NCBI GenBank assembly: GCA_030532065.1
Contig: JAUNLW010000001.1
Coordinates: forward strand, 154,746 to 218,745
DNA length: 64,000 nt
From: Eubacteriales bacterium
GTDB lineage: Bacteria; Bacillota; Clostridia; Saccharofermentanales; DTU023
Direction of reading: 5' to 3'
Shown piece after piece: positions 25,808 to 35,777 of this stretch. Under the pieces are notes generated by a model. It saw only the letters and a list, made by a program, of their open reading frames with translations. It did not search any database and had not been told where the DNA came from. The first letter of the stretch is position 1. Each line of letters opens with the position of its first letter. A program made the translations under genes and the position numbers.

Positions 25808-26278
25808 ATGCTGAAAAATAGGCGTAATCGCAAGGAAGAAGACCTGTTTAGCCGGCTGGACTCAGTTGTGAGCGATTTGGGCTATATACTGGTTGATGTC
25901 TATTTGCGGCGTGATCACGGAGTCACTACTTTGAGACTCTTATGCGATAAACCGGGCGGCATCAGCGTAGATGAGTTAGAAACCATTAGTAACGCTTGCG
26001 ACCCACTTTTAGACTCCTGGGGCGAAGACAGCCATGATTATTTTGAAGTCCAGTCACCTGGCTTGACCAGACCCTTGGAAAGCCTGCGGGAACTGCGCTT
26101 ACACCAGGGGGACACTGTAGACATCGGTCTCTTCCAAAAGTATGATAATAAAAAGAAGTTTAGAGCCGTAATTATCGCAGCAGATGAAGAAAAACTAGTC
26201 GTAGAAGATACCGAGGGAGAACGTATGAGCTTACCCCACGAGCAAGTTTCCCTCGTTAAGCAAATAATTGATTTCTAG
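25808..26278 (+). CDS. rimP: Ribosome maturation factor RimP
   Basis: A 156-residue cytoplasmic factor for 30S subunit maturation. It has the two-domain RimP layout: an N-terminal alpha/beta domain with LGYILVDVYL and LRLLCDKPGGISVDELETIS, and YFEVQSPGLTRPL at the domain junction. The C-terminal SH3-like barrel follows (FRAVIIAADEEKLVVED). It is first in the translation operon, as in most Firmicutes. The ribosome-binding site is AGGGGTGAT before ATG 25808. Confidence 0.95.
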   Translation: MLKNRRNRKEEDLFSRLDSVVSDLGYILVDVYLRRDHGVTTLRLLCDKPGGISVDELETISNACDPLLDSWGEDSHDYFEVQSPGLTRPLESLRELRLHQGDTVDIGLFQKYDNKKKFRAVIIAADEEKLVVEDTEGERMSLPHEQVSLVKQIIDF

Positions 26279-26301
26279 AGCTTGGAGCTAAGGAGAAAAA
26301 T

Positions 26302-27558
26302 ATGAACATTGAGCTATTGGAAGCTTTAAAAGTAATTGAGAAAGAACGAGGAGTAGACGCGGAAGTTATCTTCAAAGCTATTGAAGAGTCCTTGGTCTCC
26401 GCTTATAAGCGCGAAGTATCTGCGGCGAAAAACAACGATAATATTTATGGCGTTATCGACCGGGAAACTGGAGAGATGCACGTAGAGATCCATAAAGAAG
26501 TAGTCCAGGAAGTTGAGGATCCGGAGTCTGAGATTTCACTGGCTGAGGCTCAGATGTATAACCCCGATTTTGAGTTGGGTGACGTTATCAGCGTAATGAT
26601 TCCGGTAGAACAATTGGGACGCTTGGCTGCTCAGGCTGCCAAGAGTGTTATCAACCAGCGCTTAGGTGAGGCTGAGAGCGAGATCATCATGGAGGAATTC
26701 AGTGACCGTATCGGTGAGATTGCCTATGGTGTGGTCCAACGTCGAGACTTCAAAGAGGTAATCGTAGATATCGGCAGGGCAGAGGCCATTCTACCAAAAC
26801 GCGAGCAATCTCGTCTGGATAACTATGACTTCAATCAGCGTATGCGTTTCTACATCTTAAAGGTGGATTCTCGCGGCAGCAGACCGGTAGTCTATATTTC
26901 TCGAAGCCATCCTAATTTGGTGCGCCGCCTCTTTGAGCAGGAAGTGCCCGAACTTTCAACGGGCCTGGTGGAGATTGTTTCCATCGCGCGTGAAGCAGGC
27001 TCACGTACCAAAATGGCGGTTCTATCCAACGATGCCAATGTAGACGCGGTAGGTGCCTGTGTTGGACAGCGCGGCATGCGTGTCCAGGCGGTTATTAATG
27101 AGCTTAACGGCGAGAAAATCGATATCGTGGAGTGGGATGGTGATCTGGCAGTCTTCCTAAGTAATGCCCTGTCACCTGCCAAAGTGGTGCAGGTTGAGCT
27201 TTACGAAGACGAAAAGGCAGCTAGCGTAGTGGTTCCTGATCACCAGTTGTCTCTGGCCATAGGACGCTCCGGCCAAAATGCGCGTTTAGCAGCTAAGTTA
27301 ACTGGCTGGAAGATCGATATCAAGTCTGAGAGCCAATACCACGAAATGCTGGAAGAGCAGCTCCTGGCGCGTTTTGATGAGGCAATTGACCAGGCTAACC
27401 AGGACGTGGATGATACGGAAGAACTTGAGCCAGAAGAAACAGAGGACTACCTGCCAGAGGCAGAAGTCGAGCCAGAATTCACTGAAGATGACTTAAGCCC
27501 AGAGCTAGAAAAAGATGAGCCTGAGCCGGAAACGATGACCGAGGCAGAGCAAGAATAA
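26302..27558 (+). CDS. nusA: Transcription termination/antitermination factor NusA
   Basis: Binds RNA polymerase and modulates pausing, termination and antitermination. Domains in order: NusA N-terminal domain (1-125), S1 domain (about 130-200, YGVVQRRDFKEVIVDIGRAE), then KH1/KH2 with VGACVGQRGMRVQAVINEL and LAIGRSGQNARLAAKLTGW. An acidic Glu/Asp/Pro-rich tail of about 65 residues (from 353) is longer than in B. subtilis. AAGGAG precedes the ATG. NusA is known in other bacteria to control its own operon, which may matter for the leader hairpin at 25767-25787. Confidence 0.97.
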   Translation: MNIELLEALKVIEKERGVDAEVIFKAIEESLVSAYKREVSAAKNNDNIYGVIDRETGEMHVEIHKEVVQEVEDPESEISLAEAQMYNPDFELGDVISVMIPVEQLGRLAAQAAKSVINQRLGEAESEIIMEEFSDRIGEIAYGVVQRRDFKEVIVDIGRAEAILPKREQSRLDNYDFNQRMRFYILKVDSRGSRPVVYISRSHPNLVRRLFEQEVPELSTGLVEIVSIAREAGSRTKMAVLSNDANVDAVGACVGQRGMRVQAVINELNGEKIDIVEWDGDLAVFLSNALSPAKVVQVELYEDEKAASVVVPDHQLSLAIGRSGQNARLAAKLTGWKIDIKSESQYHEMLEEQLLARFDEAIDQANQDVDDTEELEPEETEDYLPEAEVEPEFTEDDLSPELEKDEPEPETMTEAEQE

Positions 27559-27583
27559 GATAAACGAGGTAACGCGTATAGAA

Positions 27584-28228
27584 ATGGCAGCAGGCAAGAA
27601 CATTAAACAAGGGCGTGTTGAGCGGATGTGCGCGGTTTGCCGCCGCCGATTGCCCAAAAAGGAACTTATGCGCTTCGTGGTAGATAGCGAGGGCTACTAC
27701 CACATTGATATGCGAGCTAAAGCACAGGGACGGGGTAAGTACCTATGCTACGATGATGCTTGTATGGAAGCCATGTTCCGAACCGATAAGAAGAGACCTT
27801 TTAAGCTTGATAAAGAAAGTCTGGCTATCTTGGAAGGCCTGCATGCCGCCAAAAAAGAACAAGCTAAGCATTCATCCAGCGGAACCAGGCGTGAAGCTGA
27901 GCTGCTTAATCTCCTGGGCCTGGCTAGAAAAGCCGACAAGCTAAGTCTGGGCTTTGATGCCACGGCGGATGCAATCCGTAAAGACCAGGTAAAACTGCTG
28001 GTAATGGCTACAGACCTAAGCAGCAATAGTTTAGATAAGATAAGCGAATTGATTATAGAACACAAAGTGCCCAGCATAAGTGTGCTTAGCAGCCAGGACC
28101 TGGGTCCGGCACTGGGGCGCGAACAACTCGCGATCGTAGGCCTGACTGACAGCGGCCTGGCGGATAAATTTACCAACATCCTCATAGGTCAACAGCTTGA
28201 CTTAGAGACGGACATAGAAGACAAGTAG
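27584..28228 (+). CDS. YlxR-L7Ae (YlxQ) fusion RNA-binding protein
   Basis: Residues 10 to about 75 are a YlxR (DUF448) domain: RMCAVCRRRLPKKELMRFV, then GRGKYLCYDDACMEAM. Residues 105-200 are an L7Ae/L30e-like RNA-binding domain: LLNLLGLARKADKLSLGFD, VKLLVMATDLSSNS and VPSISVLSSQDLGPALGRE. In most Firmicutes these are two neighbouring genes (ylxR and ylxQ/rplGA) in the same nusA-infB position. Here they form one reading frame with no internal stop. Both families bind RNA and are linked to translation or rRNA, with roles still unclear. GAGG lies about 14 bases before ATG 27584. Confidence 0.92.
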   Translation: MAAGKNIKQGRVERMCAVCRRRLPKKELMRFVVDSEGYYHIDMRAKAQGRGKYLCYDDACMEAMFRTDKKRPFKLDKESLAILEGLHAAKKEQAKHSSSGTRREAELLNLLGLARKADKLSLGFDATADAIRKDQVKLLVMATDLSSNSLDKISELIIEHKVPSISVLSSQDLGPALGREQLAIVGLTDSGLADKFTNILIGQQLDLETDIEDK

Positions 28229-28241
28229 CGGAGGGATTTAG

Positions 28242-31200
28242 ATGAAAAGACATGAAGAAGCAGATTCCGGATTGAGAGCTGGCTTTGTCCATGAGGACGA
28301 ACTAAAGCAGATTAAACAGAATGTTCCAGTCTCCGAACAAGTGGATACTGTAGACGAGGCAGCCAAGGCTAAAGAAGAGACGAAAGCTAAGGCTTTGGCT
28401 GCTGCGGAAGCTAAGGCTGAGAAAGCTGAATCAGAACTAGCCAGCGGCCCAACCGTATCTGTTCAAGGCGTATCCGGCAAGATGATCACTGGTGTGATCA
28501 AAGCCGTTAAAAAGAGAAAAAACGAGCGCAGAGGCGGGGATACCGCAGAGACTGCTAAAAAAGAGGCAGCAACTGTTGAAACTGTAGCGAAGAAGGAAGA
28601 GCCTGCTGCCACACCTGCTGCCGAAAAAACAGCTCCGGCTGAGAAAGTAGCTAAGCCGGGTGAACCTGTGGCTGAGAAAAAAATGGAGCCAAAGCCGGAA
28701 AGCAAGCCAGCGGCAGCTACTGAGATTAAGCCTGCGGCCAAGCCTGAGCCAGAAATAATTACGGAAAAGAAGACCGAGCCCGCTGCTAAGCCTGCTCCTA
28801 AAACAACGAGCAAGCCGAAAACAGAAGCTACCGCGCCAGCAGCAGCTGCTCAGAAAGAAGAGACGGCAAGTAAGGCTAAGACTGAGCAAGCATTAGAAGA
28901 GACTGCGAATACCGCGAAAGCCTCTAAGCAAGCTGCGGCTAAGAGCGCGCCAGCTGAGCCCAGGGCTCAGGCACGCAAGGAACATGCTGCCTCAACCAAG
29001 ACCACAGCGAGCGCGGCTACTAAGGCCAAGACGACTGAGCCTAAAGCAGCGACTGAGGAGAAAAAGGAAGTCAAGAGTGATCGCCCCAGAATCAAAGAAG
29101 ATCAGGGCATCATCATATCTGCTCAAGAAAGAATGGCAAGAGCAGGTAAGACCATTATCCGTCCTCAGTCCGGCAACTATGTTGGCCGCAATACCGAACG
29201 TCCAGCGCGTCCCCAGGGCGGTGATCACAGAGGTCGCTCAGATGAGCGTGGCCGCAAAGACGATCGCAGACGCTCCGGTGGTTATCAAAATCAAAGATCA
29301 AGCGGTCCTAAGCAGGAGCGTTTTTTCGACAAAGACAAGGATGAGGACGAGACACCTCGCCGCACCAGGTCACCTAAGCCCAGAAAACGCGCCGACGCTA
29401 TGCCTGACAGCTCTGTGATTAATGCGCAGAAAGATGTCAGTCGCAGGAATTTCCGCGAGCGTACTCAAAGAGAAAAAGATAAGGATCAGAGAAGATCTGC
29501 CGGCTGGAGAAGCCAGGAAGAGCTGGAATTGGATGAGGAGATCGCGCGCCGTGGACGTCGTCGCAAGGCCAAAGCCCAATCCCAGAAGGCTGCTCCTGCT
29601 AAGAGCCAGCTGAGCGAAGTATCTCTGCCCGCAAACTTAAGTGTTAAAGAACTGGCTGAGATCCTCAAAAAGACCAGCGCGGAAGTAATTACTAAATTGA
29701 TCAGCTATGGCGTTATGGCTACGGTAAATCAGGAGATTGACTTTGATACCGCGGCTATTGTTGCCGGAGATTTCGGCATCCAAGCCACACTGAAGGAAGA
29801 AGTTAGCGAAGAAGATATCCTCTTTGATGACTCTGATGATAAAGAAGAAGATCTCCAGCCCAGACCTCCTGTAGTGGTGGTAATGGGTCACGTTGACCAC
29901 GGTAAAACCTCTATACTTGACTGGATCCGCAACTCTCGCGTAGCTTCCGGTGAAGCCGGTGGTATTACGCAGCATATTGGTGCTTACATGGTAGATGTCC
30001 ACGATCGCAAAATCACCTTCCTGGATACCCCGGGCCACGAGGCCTTTACCATGATCCGCCAACGCGGCGCTCAGGTAACGGATATCGCGGTCCTGGTAGT
30101 AGCGGCAGATGACGGTGTTATGCCCCAGACCATTGAGGCTATCAACCATGCCAAAGCTGCTGGTACTGAGATCATCGTAGCGATTAACAAGATCGATAAG
30201 GGAACGGCCAATATTGATCGTGTAAAACAGGAACTGGCCCAATACGGCATCATGGACGCTGATTGGGGCGGCACTAATACCATCGTGCCTGTATCCGCCA
30301 AGACCGGTCAGAACATGGAAGAGCTTCTGGAAATGATCCTGCTTACCGCAGATGTATTAGATCTCAAGGCCAACCCTGACCGTCAAGCCAAGGGTACAGT
30401 TATCGAAGCCAGCCTGGACAAGAGCCGTGGTGCTCTGGCCACTCTCCTGGTACAAAGAGGTACGCTGCACCAGGGTGATGCCATCGTAGTAGGCACCATG
30501 ATGGGTAATGTACGTGCCATGTTTAATGACCGTCATGAGCCGATTACCGAAGCAGGACCTTCCGTACCAGTGGAGATCATGGGCCTGCCGGATGTACCGG
30601 AAGCTGGCGATATTTTCTACGAGGTAGAAAATGAGAAAGTTGCCCGCAGCCTGGTCGAGCGCAGACAGGCTGAAGAGAGAGAAGAAGCTCTCCGAGCCAG
30701 CCAGAAGTTGTCTCTGGATAACCTTTTCGAGCAGATGAACGATGGCGAAACCAAGGACCTTAATATTATCGTCAAAGCCGACGTTCAAGGTTCGGCTCAA
30801 GCAATGAGCTCTTCCTTGGCGAAGCTCTCTACTGACGAGGTAAAGGTAAACATTATCCACAGCGCGGTTGGCGCGATCACTGCTTCCGACGTTCGTCTCG
30901 CTGACGTTTCTGAGGCGATCATAATCGGCTTTAACGTCAGACCGCCTGCTAATGTAGTTGATTTAGCCAAAGAGGCGAATGTAGAAATTCGTCTCTACCG
31001 TGTCATTTATGAGGCCTTAGACGATGTCCAGAAGGCTATGAAGGGATTGCTGGATCCTGTTTACGAGGAAGGTATCCTGGGTCGGGCCGAAGTGCGTGAG
31101 ACCTTTAAGGCTTCCGGAGTGGGTACAATCGCGGGTTGCTACGTGACCTCCGGTGTCATCCGCCGTAACGCGGAAGTACGTCTGGTCCGTGACGGTATTG

Positions 31201-31358
31201 TTATCCATGAGGGTAAGTTGGCTTCTCTGCGTCGCTTCCAAGATGACGTCAGGGAAGTGCAGCAAGGTTACGAATGCGGCATTAGCATCGAACGCTTTAA
31301 CGACATCAAAGTGGGAGACGAGATTGAATGCTTCCATATGGTGGAGTTAGAGCGCTAG
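28242..31358 (+). CDS. infB: Translation initiation factor IF-2
   Basis: GTPase that delivers initiator fMet-tRNA to the 30S subunit and promotes subunit joining. It has 1038 residues. Residues 30-320 are Ala/Lys/Glu/Pro-rich low complexity, then an Arg-rich region. The IF2-N domain is near 460-505 ([19 protein letters not shown]). The G domain starts near 545 with [17 protein letters not shown] and NKID, followed by domains II-IV. The unusually long, compositionally simple N-terminus leaves long antisense open frames that should not be annotated as genes. GGAGG lies just upstream of ATG 28242. Confidence 0.97.
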   Translation: MKRHEEADSGLRAGFVHEDELKQIKQNVPVSEQVDTVDEAAKAKEETKAKALAAAEAKAEKAESELASGPTVSVQGVSGKMITGVIKAVKKRKNERRGGDTAETAKKEAATVETVAKKEEPAATPAAEKTAPAEKVAKPGEPVAEKKMEPKPESKPAAATEIKPAAKPEPEIITEKKTEPAAKPAPKTTSKPKTEATAPAAAAQKEETASKAKTEQALEETANTAKASKQAAAKSAPAEPRAQARKEHAASTKTTASAATKAKTTEPKAATEEKKEVKSDRPRIKEDQGIIISAQERMARAGKTIIRPQSGNYVGRNTERPARPQGGDHRGRSDERGRKDDRRRSGGYQNQRSSGPKQERFFDKDKDEDETPRRTRSPKPRKRADAMPDSSVINAQKDVSRRNFRERTQREKDKDQRRSAGWRSQEELELDEEIARRGRRRKAKAQSQKAAPAKSQLSEVSLPANLSVKELAEILKKTSAEVITKLISYGVMATVNQEIDFDTAAIVAGDFGIQATLKEEVSEEDILFDDSDDKEEDLQPRPPVVVVMGHVDHGKTSILDWIRNSRVASGEAGGITQHIGAYMVDVHDRKITFLDTPGHEAFTMIRQRGAQVTDIAVLVVAADDGVMPQTIEAINHAKAAGTEIIVAINKIDKGTANIDRVKQELAQYGIMDADWGGTNTIVPVSAKTGQNMEELLEMILLTADVLDLKANPDRQAKGTVIEASLDKSRGALATLLVQRGTLHQGDAIVVGTMMGNVRAMFNDRHEPITEAGPSVPVEIMGLPDVPEAGDIFYEVENEKVARSLVERRQAEEREEALRASQKLSLDNLFEQMNDGETKDLNIIVKADVQGSAQAMSSSLAKLSTDEVKVNIIHSAVGAITASDVRLADVSEAIIIGFNVRPPANVVDLAKEANVEIRLYRVIYEALDDVQKAMKGLLDPVYEEGILGRAEVRETFKASGVGTIAGCYVTSGVIRRNAEVRLVRDGIVIHEGKLASLRRFQDDVREVQQGYECGISIERFNDIKVGDEIECFHMVELER

Positions 31359-31375
31359 TAGAAAGGACCAGGCCG

Positions 31376-31750
31376 ATGGAAAGACAAAAACGTGTAGCAG
31401 GTGAGATTCAGAGAATTTTACTGGAAGTGTTATATGGTGAAGTCAAAGATCCCCGTATTCCGGAGATGATGTCGGTTACCGAAGTAAAACTGAACCGGGA
31501 TATGTCTTTGGCCACGATCTACGTCAGCACCTTAGGTGGTGAGCAGGAAAAGAAAGATATGATGGCCGGCCTTGAAAAAGCCAAAGGCTTTTTGCGTTCC
31601 CGGGTCGCGGAAGGTATTAACCTCCGTAATGCGCCGGACCTGCGCTTCGTACTGGACGAGTCACTAGAGCGTGGCAATGCCATCAGTAAACTGATAGACG
31701 AAGTTAGAGCTGAGGATAGAGAACGCAACAAACGTTTACACGGGGAGTAA
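31376..31750 (+). CDS. rbfA: Ribosome-binding factor A
   Basis: A 124-residue KH-like 30S maturation factor acting near helix 1 of 16S rRNA. It shows RVAGEIQRILLEVL, KDPRIPEMMSVTEVKLNRDM and LRFVLDESLERGNAISKLI. I chose ATG 31376 because AAAGGA (31362-31367) lies eight bases upstream. A longer in-frame opening from 31328 would overlap the end of infB and lacks a ribosome-binding site. Confidence 0.95.
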   Translation: MERQKRVAGEIQRILLEVLYGEVKDPRIPEMMSVTEVKLNRDMSLATIYVSTLGGEQEKKDMMAGLEKAKGFLRSRVAEGINLRNAPDLRFVLDESLERGNAISKLIDEVRAEDRERNKRLHGE

Positions 31751-31752
31751 CT

Positions 31753-32799
31753 ATGCGCATAGAAAAGCAAGCAACTTTTTGGCAATGTTTTAGGGCAGAG
31801 CTACCCGTTGGGAAACGTGTCCTGGTTACACCACATGTAAGAGCTGACGCGGATGCAATTTGCTCCTCTTTGGCCTTAGCTCGGGCCTTGAATAAGTTAG
31901 GCTATGAGGCTCAAGTCTACCTGGATGAGCACCCTTCGGCTTATTATGATTTTTTGCCCGCTTTGGATCAGCTTAAAGTCTATGATTCCAGGCATGACCA
32001 AGAAGACTTCGACGCTCTTTTAGTCTTGGATTGTCATGAGCCTTCACGCCTGGAAAAGCGCGCGGCCTGGTGGAATGTTGCCCCAGTGTTGTTTGTTGCT
32101 GATCACCATCAATTGGGCGAGGAAGAAAGTCTCTTAGCGAATAGTTGCTATTGGGTTGCGCCGGATTGGTCTTCCACCAGCGCTATTGTCTATCGCCTAA
32201 TTAGAGAGATGGAGTCCGTCAGCCAAAAGACTTTAATGGATGATGAGCTTGCCTTCCTTTTGGCAAGCGGTATATATGCTGATACCGGCGGTTTGCGCTA
32301 CAGCAACGCCTCTCCTGCTACTTTTCGGATAGTTGGTGAACTGGCTGAGTATGATATATCTCTGGCGTTTATTTCGGAAAAGCTTTTTTCCACTATCTCT
32401 CTTGAAGAATTCAGAGCTAGAGGCTTAGCTTTTACAAAGACCAGATTTGAATGTGACGGCCGCTTAGCCTGGTGCTTCTTTCAAGAAAGAGAACTGGAAG
32501 CCTGCTCGGTTTCTCGCGACCAGTTAGGCGCTTTTTCTTCACTCTTACGCGAAGTAAAAGGTGTTGATTTATCACTTTTCATTCTGGAGAATACCCGCGA
32601 CGACGGTAGATCGGAACTGAATATCAGTATCCGCAGCTCGGAAAAGTTTACCGCCCTTCCCATAGCCAAAGCCCTGGGTGGTGGCGGCCATCTCAAAGCC
32701 TGCGGAGCGACTGTGCCGGTAGATAATAATATCTACGATAGTGTAGAGAAGGTGCTCCGCGTGGCTAGACAGGGACTTGCGGGGGAGCAGGAAGCCTGA
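31753..32799 (+). CDS. nrnA: NrnA-type DHH nanoRNase / pAp phosphatase
   Basis: A 348-residue DHH-DHHA1 phosphoesterase that degrades 2-5-mer RNA and/or 3'-phosphoadenosine-5'-phosphate, and in relatives cyclic dinucleotides. Motifs are TPHVRADADAICSSLALA (I), LVLDCHEPSRL (II), VADHHQLG (III, DHH), SGIYADTGGLRYSN (IV) and the DHHA1 GGGGHLKACGATV. It starts two bases after the rbfA stop with GGGGAG upstream. Its place between rbfA and truB is the conserved Firmicutes order. Confidence 0.93.
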   Translation: MRIEKQATFWQCFRAELPVGKRVLVTPHVRADADAICSSLALARALNKLGYEAQVYLDEHPSAYYDFLPALDQLKVYDSRHDQEDFDALLVLDCHEPSRLEKRAAWWNVAPVLFVADHHQLGEEESLLANSCYWVAPDWSSTSAIVYRLIREMESVSQKTLMDDELAFLLASGIYADTGGLRYSNASPATFRIVGELAEYDISLAFISEKLFSTISLEEFRARGLAFTKTRFECDGRLAWCFFQERELEACSVSRDQLGAFSSLLREVKGVDLSLFILENTRDDGRSELNISIRSSEKFTALPIAKALGGGGHLKACGATVPVDNNIYDSVEKVLRVARQGLAGEQEA

Positions 32800-32800
32800 T

Positions 32801-33892
32801 TTGGAACAGAACGGTATCTTAGTGATCGATAAGGAGCCTGGACTTACTTCCTTTCAGGTAGTGGCCAAGGTCCGGAGAATGCTCGGCCTTAAACGAGTGG
32901 GACATTGTGGTACTCTTGATCCTTTTGCCACTGGCGTTTTACCGGTAGCCTTCGGACGTGGTACAGCTGTCATCCAATATATGGAGCCTTACCGTAAAAC
33001 CTACCAGGTATTGGCCAGGTTAGGGCGAGCGACTGACACTTTGGACTCAGAGGGTGAGATCAGAGAACAGATCCCAGAAGAGGAAGTCTGGCAACGTTAT
33101 TGTACAGGTAGTCTGCAAGAGGATTTCCAACGCGCCTTTGAACGTTACTCAGGAGATTTCCAGCAGGTGCCACCCATGTATTCCGCTTTAAAATACCAGG
33201 GCAGGCCCTTGTACGATTACGCGAGAGCTGGTCTGGAAGTTGAACGGCCAGCCAGACCGGTAAATATAAAACTCTTAGGCTGGCGCATCCTGGAACTCGC
33301 GGAAATTGAAGCGTGGCAGGAAGAGCAAGTATCTACTTTGTTGGCAGGTATCGCGGCAGATGCTGCCAGTGCCGACCGTGCGAGGCAGGCCCTTTATCTT
33401 TATGCTGAGGCTGACGTCTCTAAAGGTACTTACATTCGTTCCTGGATCGATGACCTTGGTCAGGAGGCAGGATGTCCGGCTTATTGCGCAGCTCTGCGTC
33501 GTACAGCTTGCGGCCCATATCGCTTAAATGAGCGCTCCTGTGCGGTTTCTCTCTTAGAAAAAGATTTTCAGACACGGGGAGGGAATCGCGCCGAAACTTA
33601 TCAGGCCTGGTCTGGAGCCAATCTGATTTTTGGATTAGATAGCGCTTTCCCCGGCTTACCCCGACTGGAACTGCCAGCTAAAACGGCTTGCGACCTTATT
33701 GATGGTAAAAGGCCTCTGGTCGATAAGTCCATCTTTGACCTTCATGGTGCCCAGGATCTGCTGGTTTACCACGGAGAAACATTTCTGGCTTTAGCTAATG
33801 CCAGGTTGAGTGGCGATAAGTCGGGAGCCTATCTGGAGACAAAAAGAGTATTCTGTAATAAAAGTAGTATTAATAGCGGATTAGGAGTGTAA
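32801..33892 (+). CDS. truB: tRNA pseudouridine-55 synthase TruB
   Basis: Makes pseudouridine 55 in the T-loop of tRNAs. It has the N-terminal motif GILVIDKEPGLTSFQVV, the catalytic GHCGTLDPFATGVLPV (Asp nucleophile) and GTYIRSWIDDLGQEAG. The 363 residues exceed the usual 300. The extra length lies in an insertion near 160-200 and at the C-terminus. I chose TTG 32801 with AGGA (32789-32792) eight bases upstream. TTG 32777 is also in frame but would overlap nrnA with no ribosome-binding site. Confidence 0.94.
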   Translation: MEQNGILVIDKEPGLTSFQVVAKVRRMLGLKRVGHCGTLDPFATGVLPVAFGRGTAVIQYMEPYRKTYQVLARLGRATDTLDSEGEIREQIPEEEVWQRYCTGSLQEDFQRAFERYSGDFQQVPPMYSALKYQGRPLYDYARAGLEVERPARPVNIKLLGWRILELAEIEAWQEEQVSTLLAGIAADAASADRARQALYLYAEADVSKGTYIRSWIDDLGQEAGCPAYCAALRRTACGPYRLNERSCAVSLLEKDFQTRGGNRAETYQAWSGANLIFGLDSAFPGLPRLELPAKTACDLIDGKRPLVDKSIFDLHGAQDLLVYHGETFLALANARLSGDKSGAYLETKRVFCNKSSINSGLGV

Positions 33893-33898
33893 GCTGGC

Positions 33899-34882
33899 AT
33901 GACTAAGCTGATTACCGACTTGGATATTCCCTGCAGTCAAACAGATCGCGCTGTTGCCTTGGGCTTCTTTGATGGAGTACACCTGGGCCATCAGGCGCTG
34001 ATGGCAGCTTTGCGAGAAGTGGCTGAAAAAAATAACCTTTTGCCTTCGGTCTATACTTTCCAACAGGCCCCTGGAAGCCTGTTTCAAAAGAATTTTGCCG
34101 GACTCTTAGAAACTGCGTCTGACCGTTACCGGAGTCTTTCTGAGTTGGGAGCAGCAGAGATTATCGCGCAACCCCTGGTACCAGAAGTATTAGAATGCGA
34201 CCCACAATATTTCATGGAAGAGATTATACGAAAGCGCCTGCGTGCCAAGGCCCTGGTGGTTGGTCGCGATTATACATTTGGCTATAAGGCAGCAGGCACA
34301 GTAGACGATCTGCGCGCTTTCACGGAACGCCATGGAATTGCTTTAAAAGTAGTTGGCGATTATGTCTGGCAAGGACAGGTACTCTCATCTACTTTGATCA
34401 GGCAGATGATCAGCAGGGGTGAGGTAAAAGTAGCCAATACTTTGATGTATCATGATTTCCATCACATTGCCAAGGTCAGCAAAGGTAAGCAGCTAGGACG
34501 ACGCCTGGATTTCCCAACTATCAACCTTAAGCCGGACCCGCAACTGGTGTCCCTGGCTTATGGTGTCTATTTGAGCAAGGTAAATTTCACGCGAGAGGGA
34601 GAGTCCTTGGAATTGCCAGCCATTTCTAGCGTAGGCGTGCGTCCTACTGTAACGGACAGCGGAGTGGAACTTAGCGAGACTTATATTCTGGCTGATTCCT
34701 TCCCACTTTACGGCGATGAAGTACGCGTAACTTATCTGGATTTTATGCGGCCGGAGATAAAATTTCCCTCAATCGCAGCTATGAAAGAACAAGTAATGTC
34801 CGATATTGCCGAGGCTCGTGAAAGACACGACCGGGCCCAGGTGCTAAAATTGGTTACATACGGCCGGAGGCCAGTAGGCTGA
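33899..34882 (+). CDS. ribF: Bifunctional riboflavin kinase/FAD synthetase
   Basis: Converts riboflavin to FMN and then FAD. The N-terminal adenylyltransferase domain (1-185) has VALGFFDGVHLGHQALM, VVGRDYTFGYKAAG and SSTLIRQMISRGEV. The C-terminal kinase domain (190-310) has KGKQLGRRLDFPTIN, GVYLSK, SSVGVRPT and VTYLDFMRPEIKF. It follows truB as in many Firmicutes, and its GGAGTG ribosome-binding site overlaps the truB stop. Confidence 0.95.
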   Translation: MTKLITDLDIPCSQTDRAVALGFFDGVHLGHQALMAALREVAEKNNLLPSVYTFQQAPGSLFQKNFAGLLETASDRYRSLSELGAAEIIAQPLVPEVLECDPQYFMEEIIRKRLRAKALVVGRDYTFGYKAAGTVDDLRAFTERHGIALKVVGDYVWQGQVLSSTLIRQMISRGEVKVANTLMYHDFHHIAKVSKGKQLGRRLDFPTINLKPDPQLVSLAYGVYLSKVNFTREGESLELPAISSVGVRPTVTDSGVELSETYILADSFPLYGDEVRVTYLDFMRPEIKFPSIAAMKEQVMSDIAEARERHDRAQVLKLVTYGRRPVG

Positions 34883-34916
34883 ATCGGTCTAGACCATCTG
34901 AGAAAAGAGGCTAATT

Positions 34917-35777
34917 GTGCAAACTTTCCACGTATCTTTTCCTGGCTTGGGCATCCATGATCTGGTTATCCCAAGAGTGGCTTTTGAACTTAATCTCTTA
35001 GGCCGCAAGGTGCCGATTTATTTTTATGGCATTTTGATCATGTTTGGTTTCTTACTGGGTCTGATCCTGGCCTACCGCCAGGCAGAAGATTATGGCCTGA
35101 CCAAGGACGATGTTCTGGATGTCTTTCTGGTTACTTTACCCAGCTCGATAATCGGCGCGCGCTTGTACTATGTTATCTTTAGTTGGAATATGTACAAAGA
35201 TAACATTGCTCGTGCTTTCGACATCAGAGATGGTGGCATGGGTTTTTACGGCGGTGTTTTAGCCTCGCTATTGGCTATTTACCTGCTTTCACGTAAGAAA
35301 AAGATTAAGCTCTCGCTTTTCTTTGATTTTTTCGCTCCTTACCTGGCACTGGGACAGGCAATCGGACGCTGGGGAAATTTCTTTAACCAGGAAGCCTTTG
35401 GCGTAGCGACCGACCTGCCTTGGGGTATGCTTTCCGACGGTACTATCGCTTACCTGGAAGGTATCAATTATCCTTACGCGCATAACCCGGTCCATCCTAC
35501 TTTCTTTTACGAATTTCTCGGAAACATGATCATTTTCGCAATCCTCATGCACAGGCGCAAGCGCTCAGAACTGGACTTTGAGGTGACAGCTCTCTACTTC
35601 CTTCTTTACGGTTTGCTGCGCTTCATTGTCGAAGGACTGCGCACAGATTCTCTGTATATCGGTCAGACCGACTTGCGCGTTTCGCAGTTATTATCTTTGA
35701 TTATGGTAGTTTGCAGCTTGATCTATCTGATCTATGGCTATAGGAAGCAAAGGAAAGATCATGCAGACTCTGTCTAA
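34917..35777 (+). CDS. lgt: Prolipoprotein diacylglyceryl transferase
   Basis: Membrane enzyme that adds diacylglycerol to the lipobox Cys of prolipoproteins. The 286 residues show about seven membrane helices, RDGGMGFYGGV and the signature GQAIGRWGNFFNQEAFG, with the C-terminal YGLLRFIVEGLRTDSLY. The start is GTG 34917 behind AAGAGG. The last 17 bases overlap rodA. Substrates in this window include the lipoproteins at 55741 and 58115. Confidence 0.95.
   Translation: MQTFHVSFPGLGIHDLVIPRVAFELNLLGRKVPIYFYGILIMFGFLLGLILAYRQAEDYGLTKDDVLDVFLVTLPSSIIGARLYYVIFSWNMYKDNIARAFDIRDGGMGFYGGVLASLLAIYLLSRKKKIKLSLFFDFFAPYLALGQAIGRWGNFFNQEAFGVATDLPWGMLSDGTIAYLEGINYPYAHNPVHPTFFYEFLGNMIIFAILMHRRKRSELDFEVTALYFLLYGLLRFIVEGLRTDSLYIGQTDLRVSQLLSLIMVVCSLIYLIYGYRKQRKDHADSV

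Noticed and set aside
28437-28889. Long antisense open frames opposite the infB N-terminal region
   Set aside because: They mirror the Ala/Lys/Glu/Pro low-complexity coding sequence, have Ser/Leu/Phe-rich nonsense composition and lack ribosome-binding sites.
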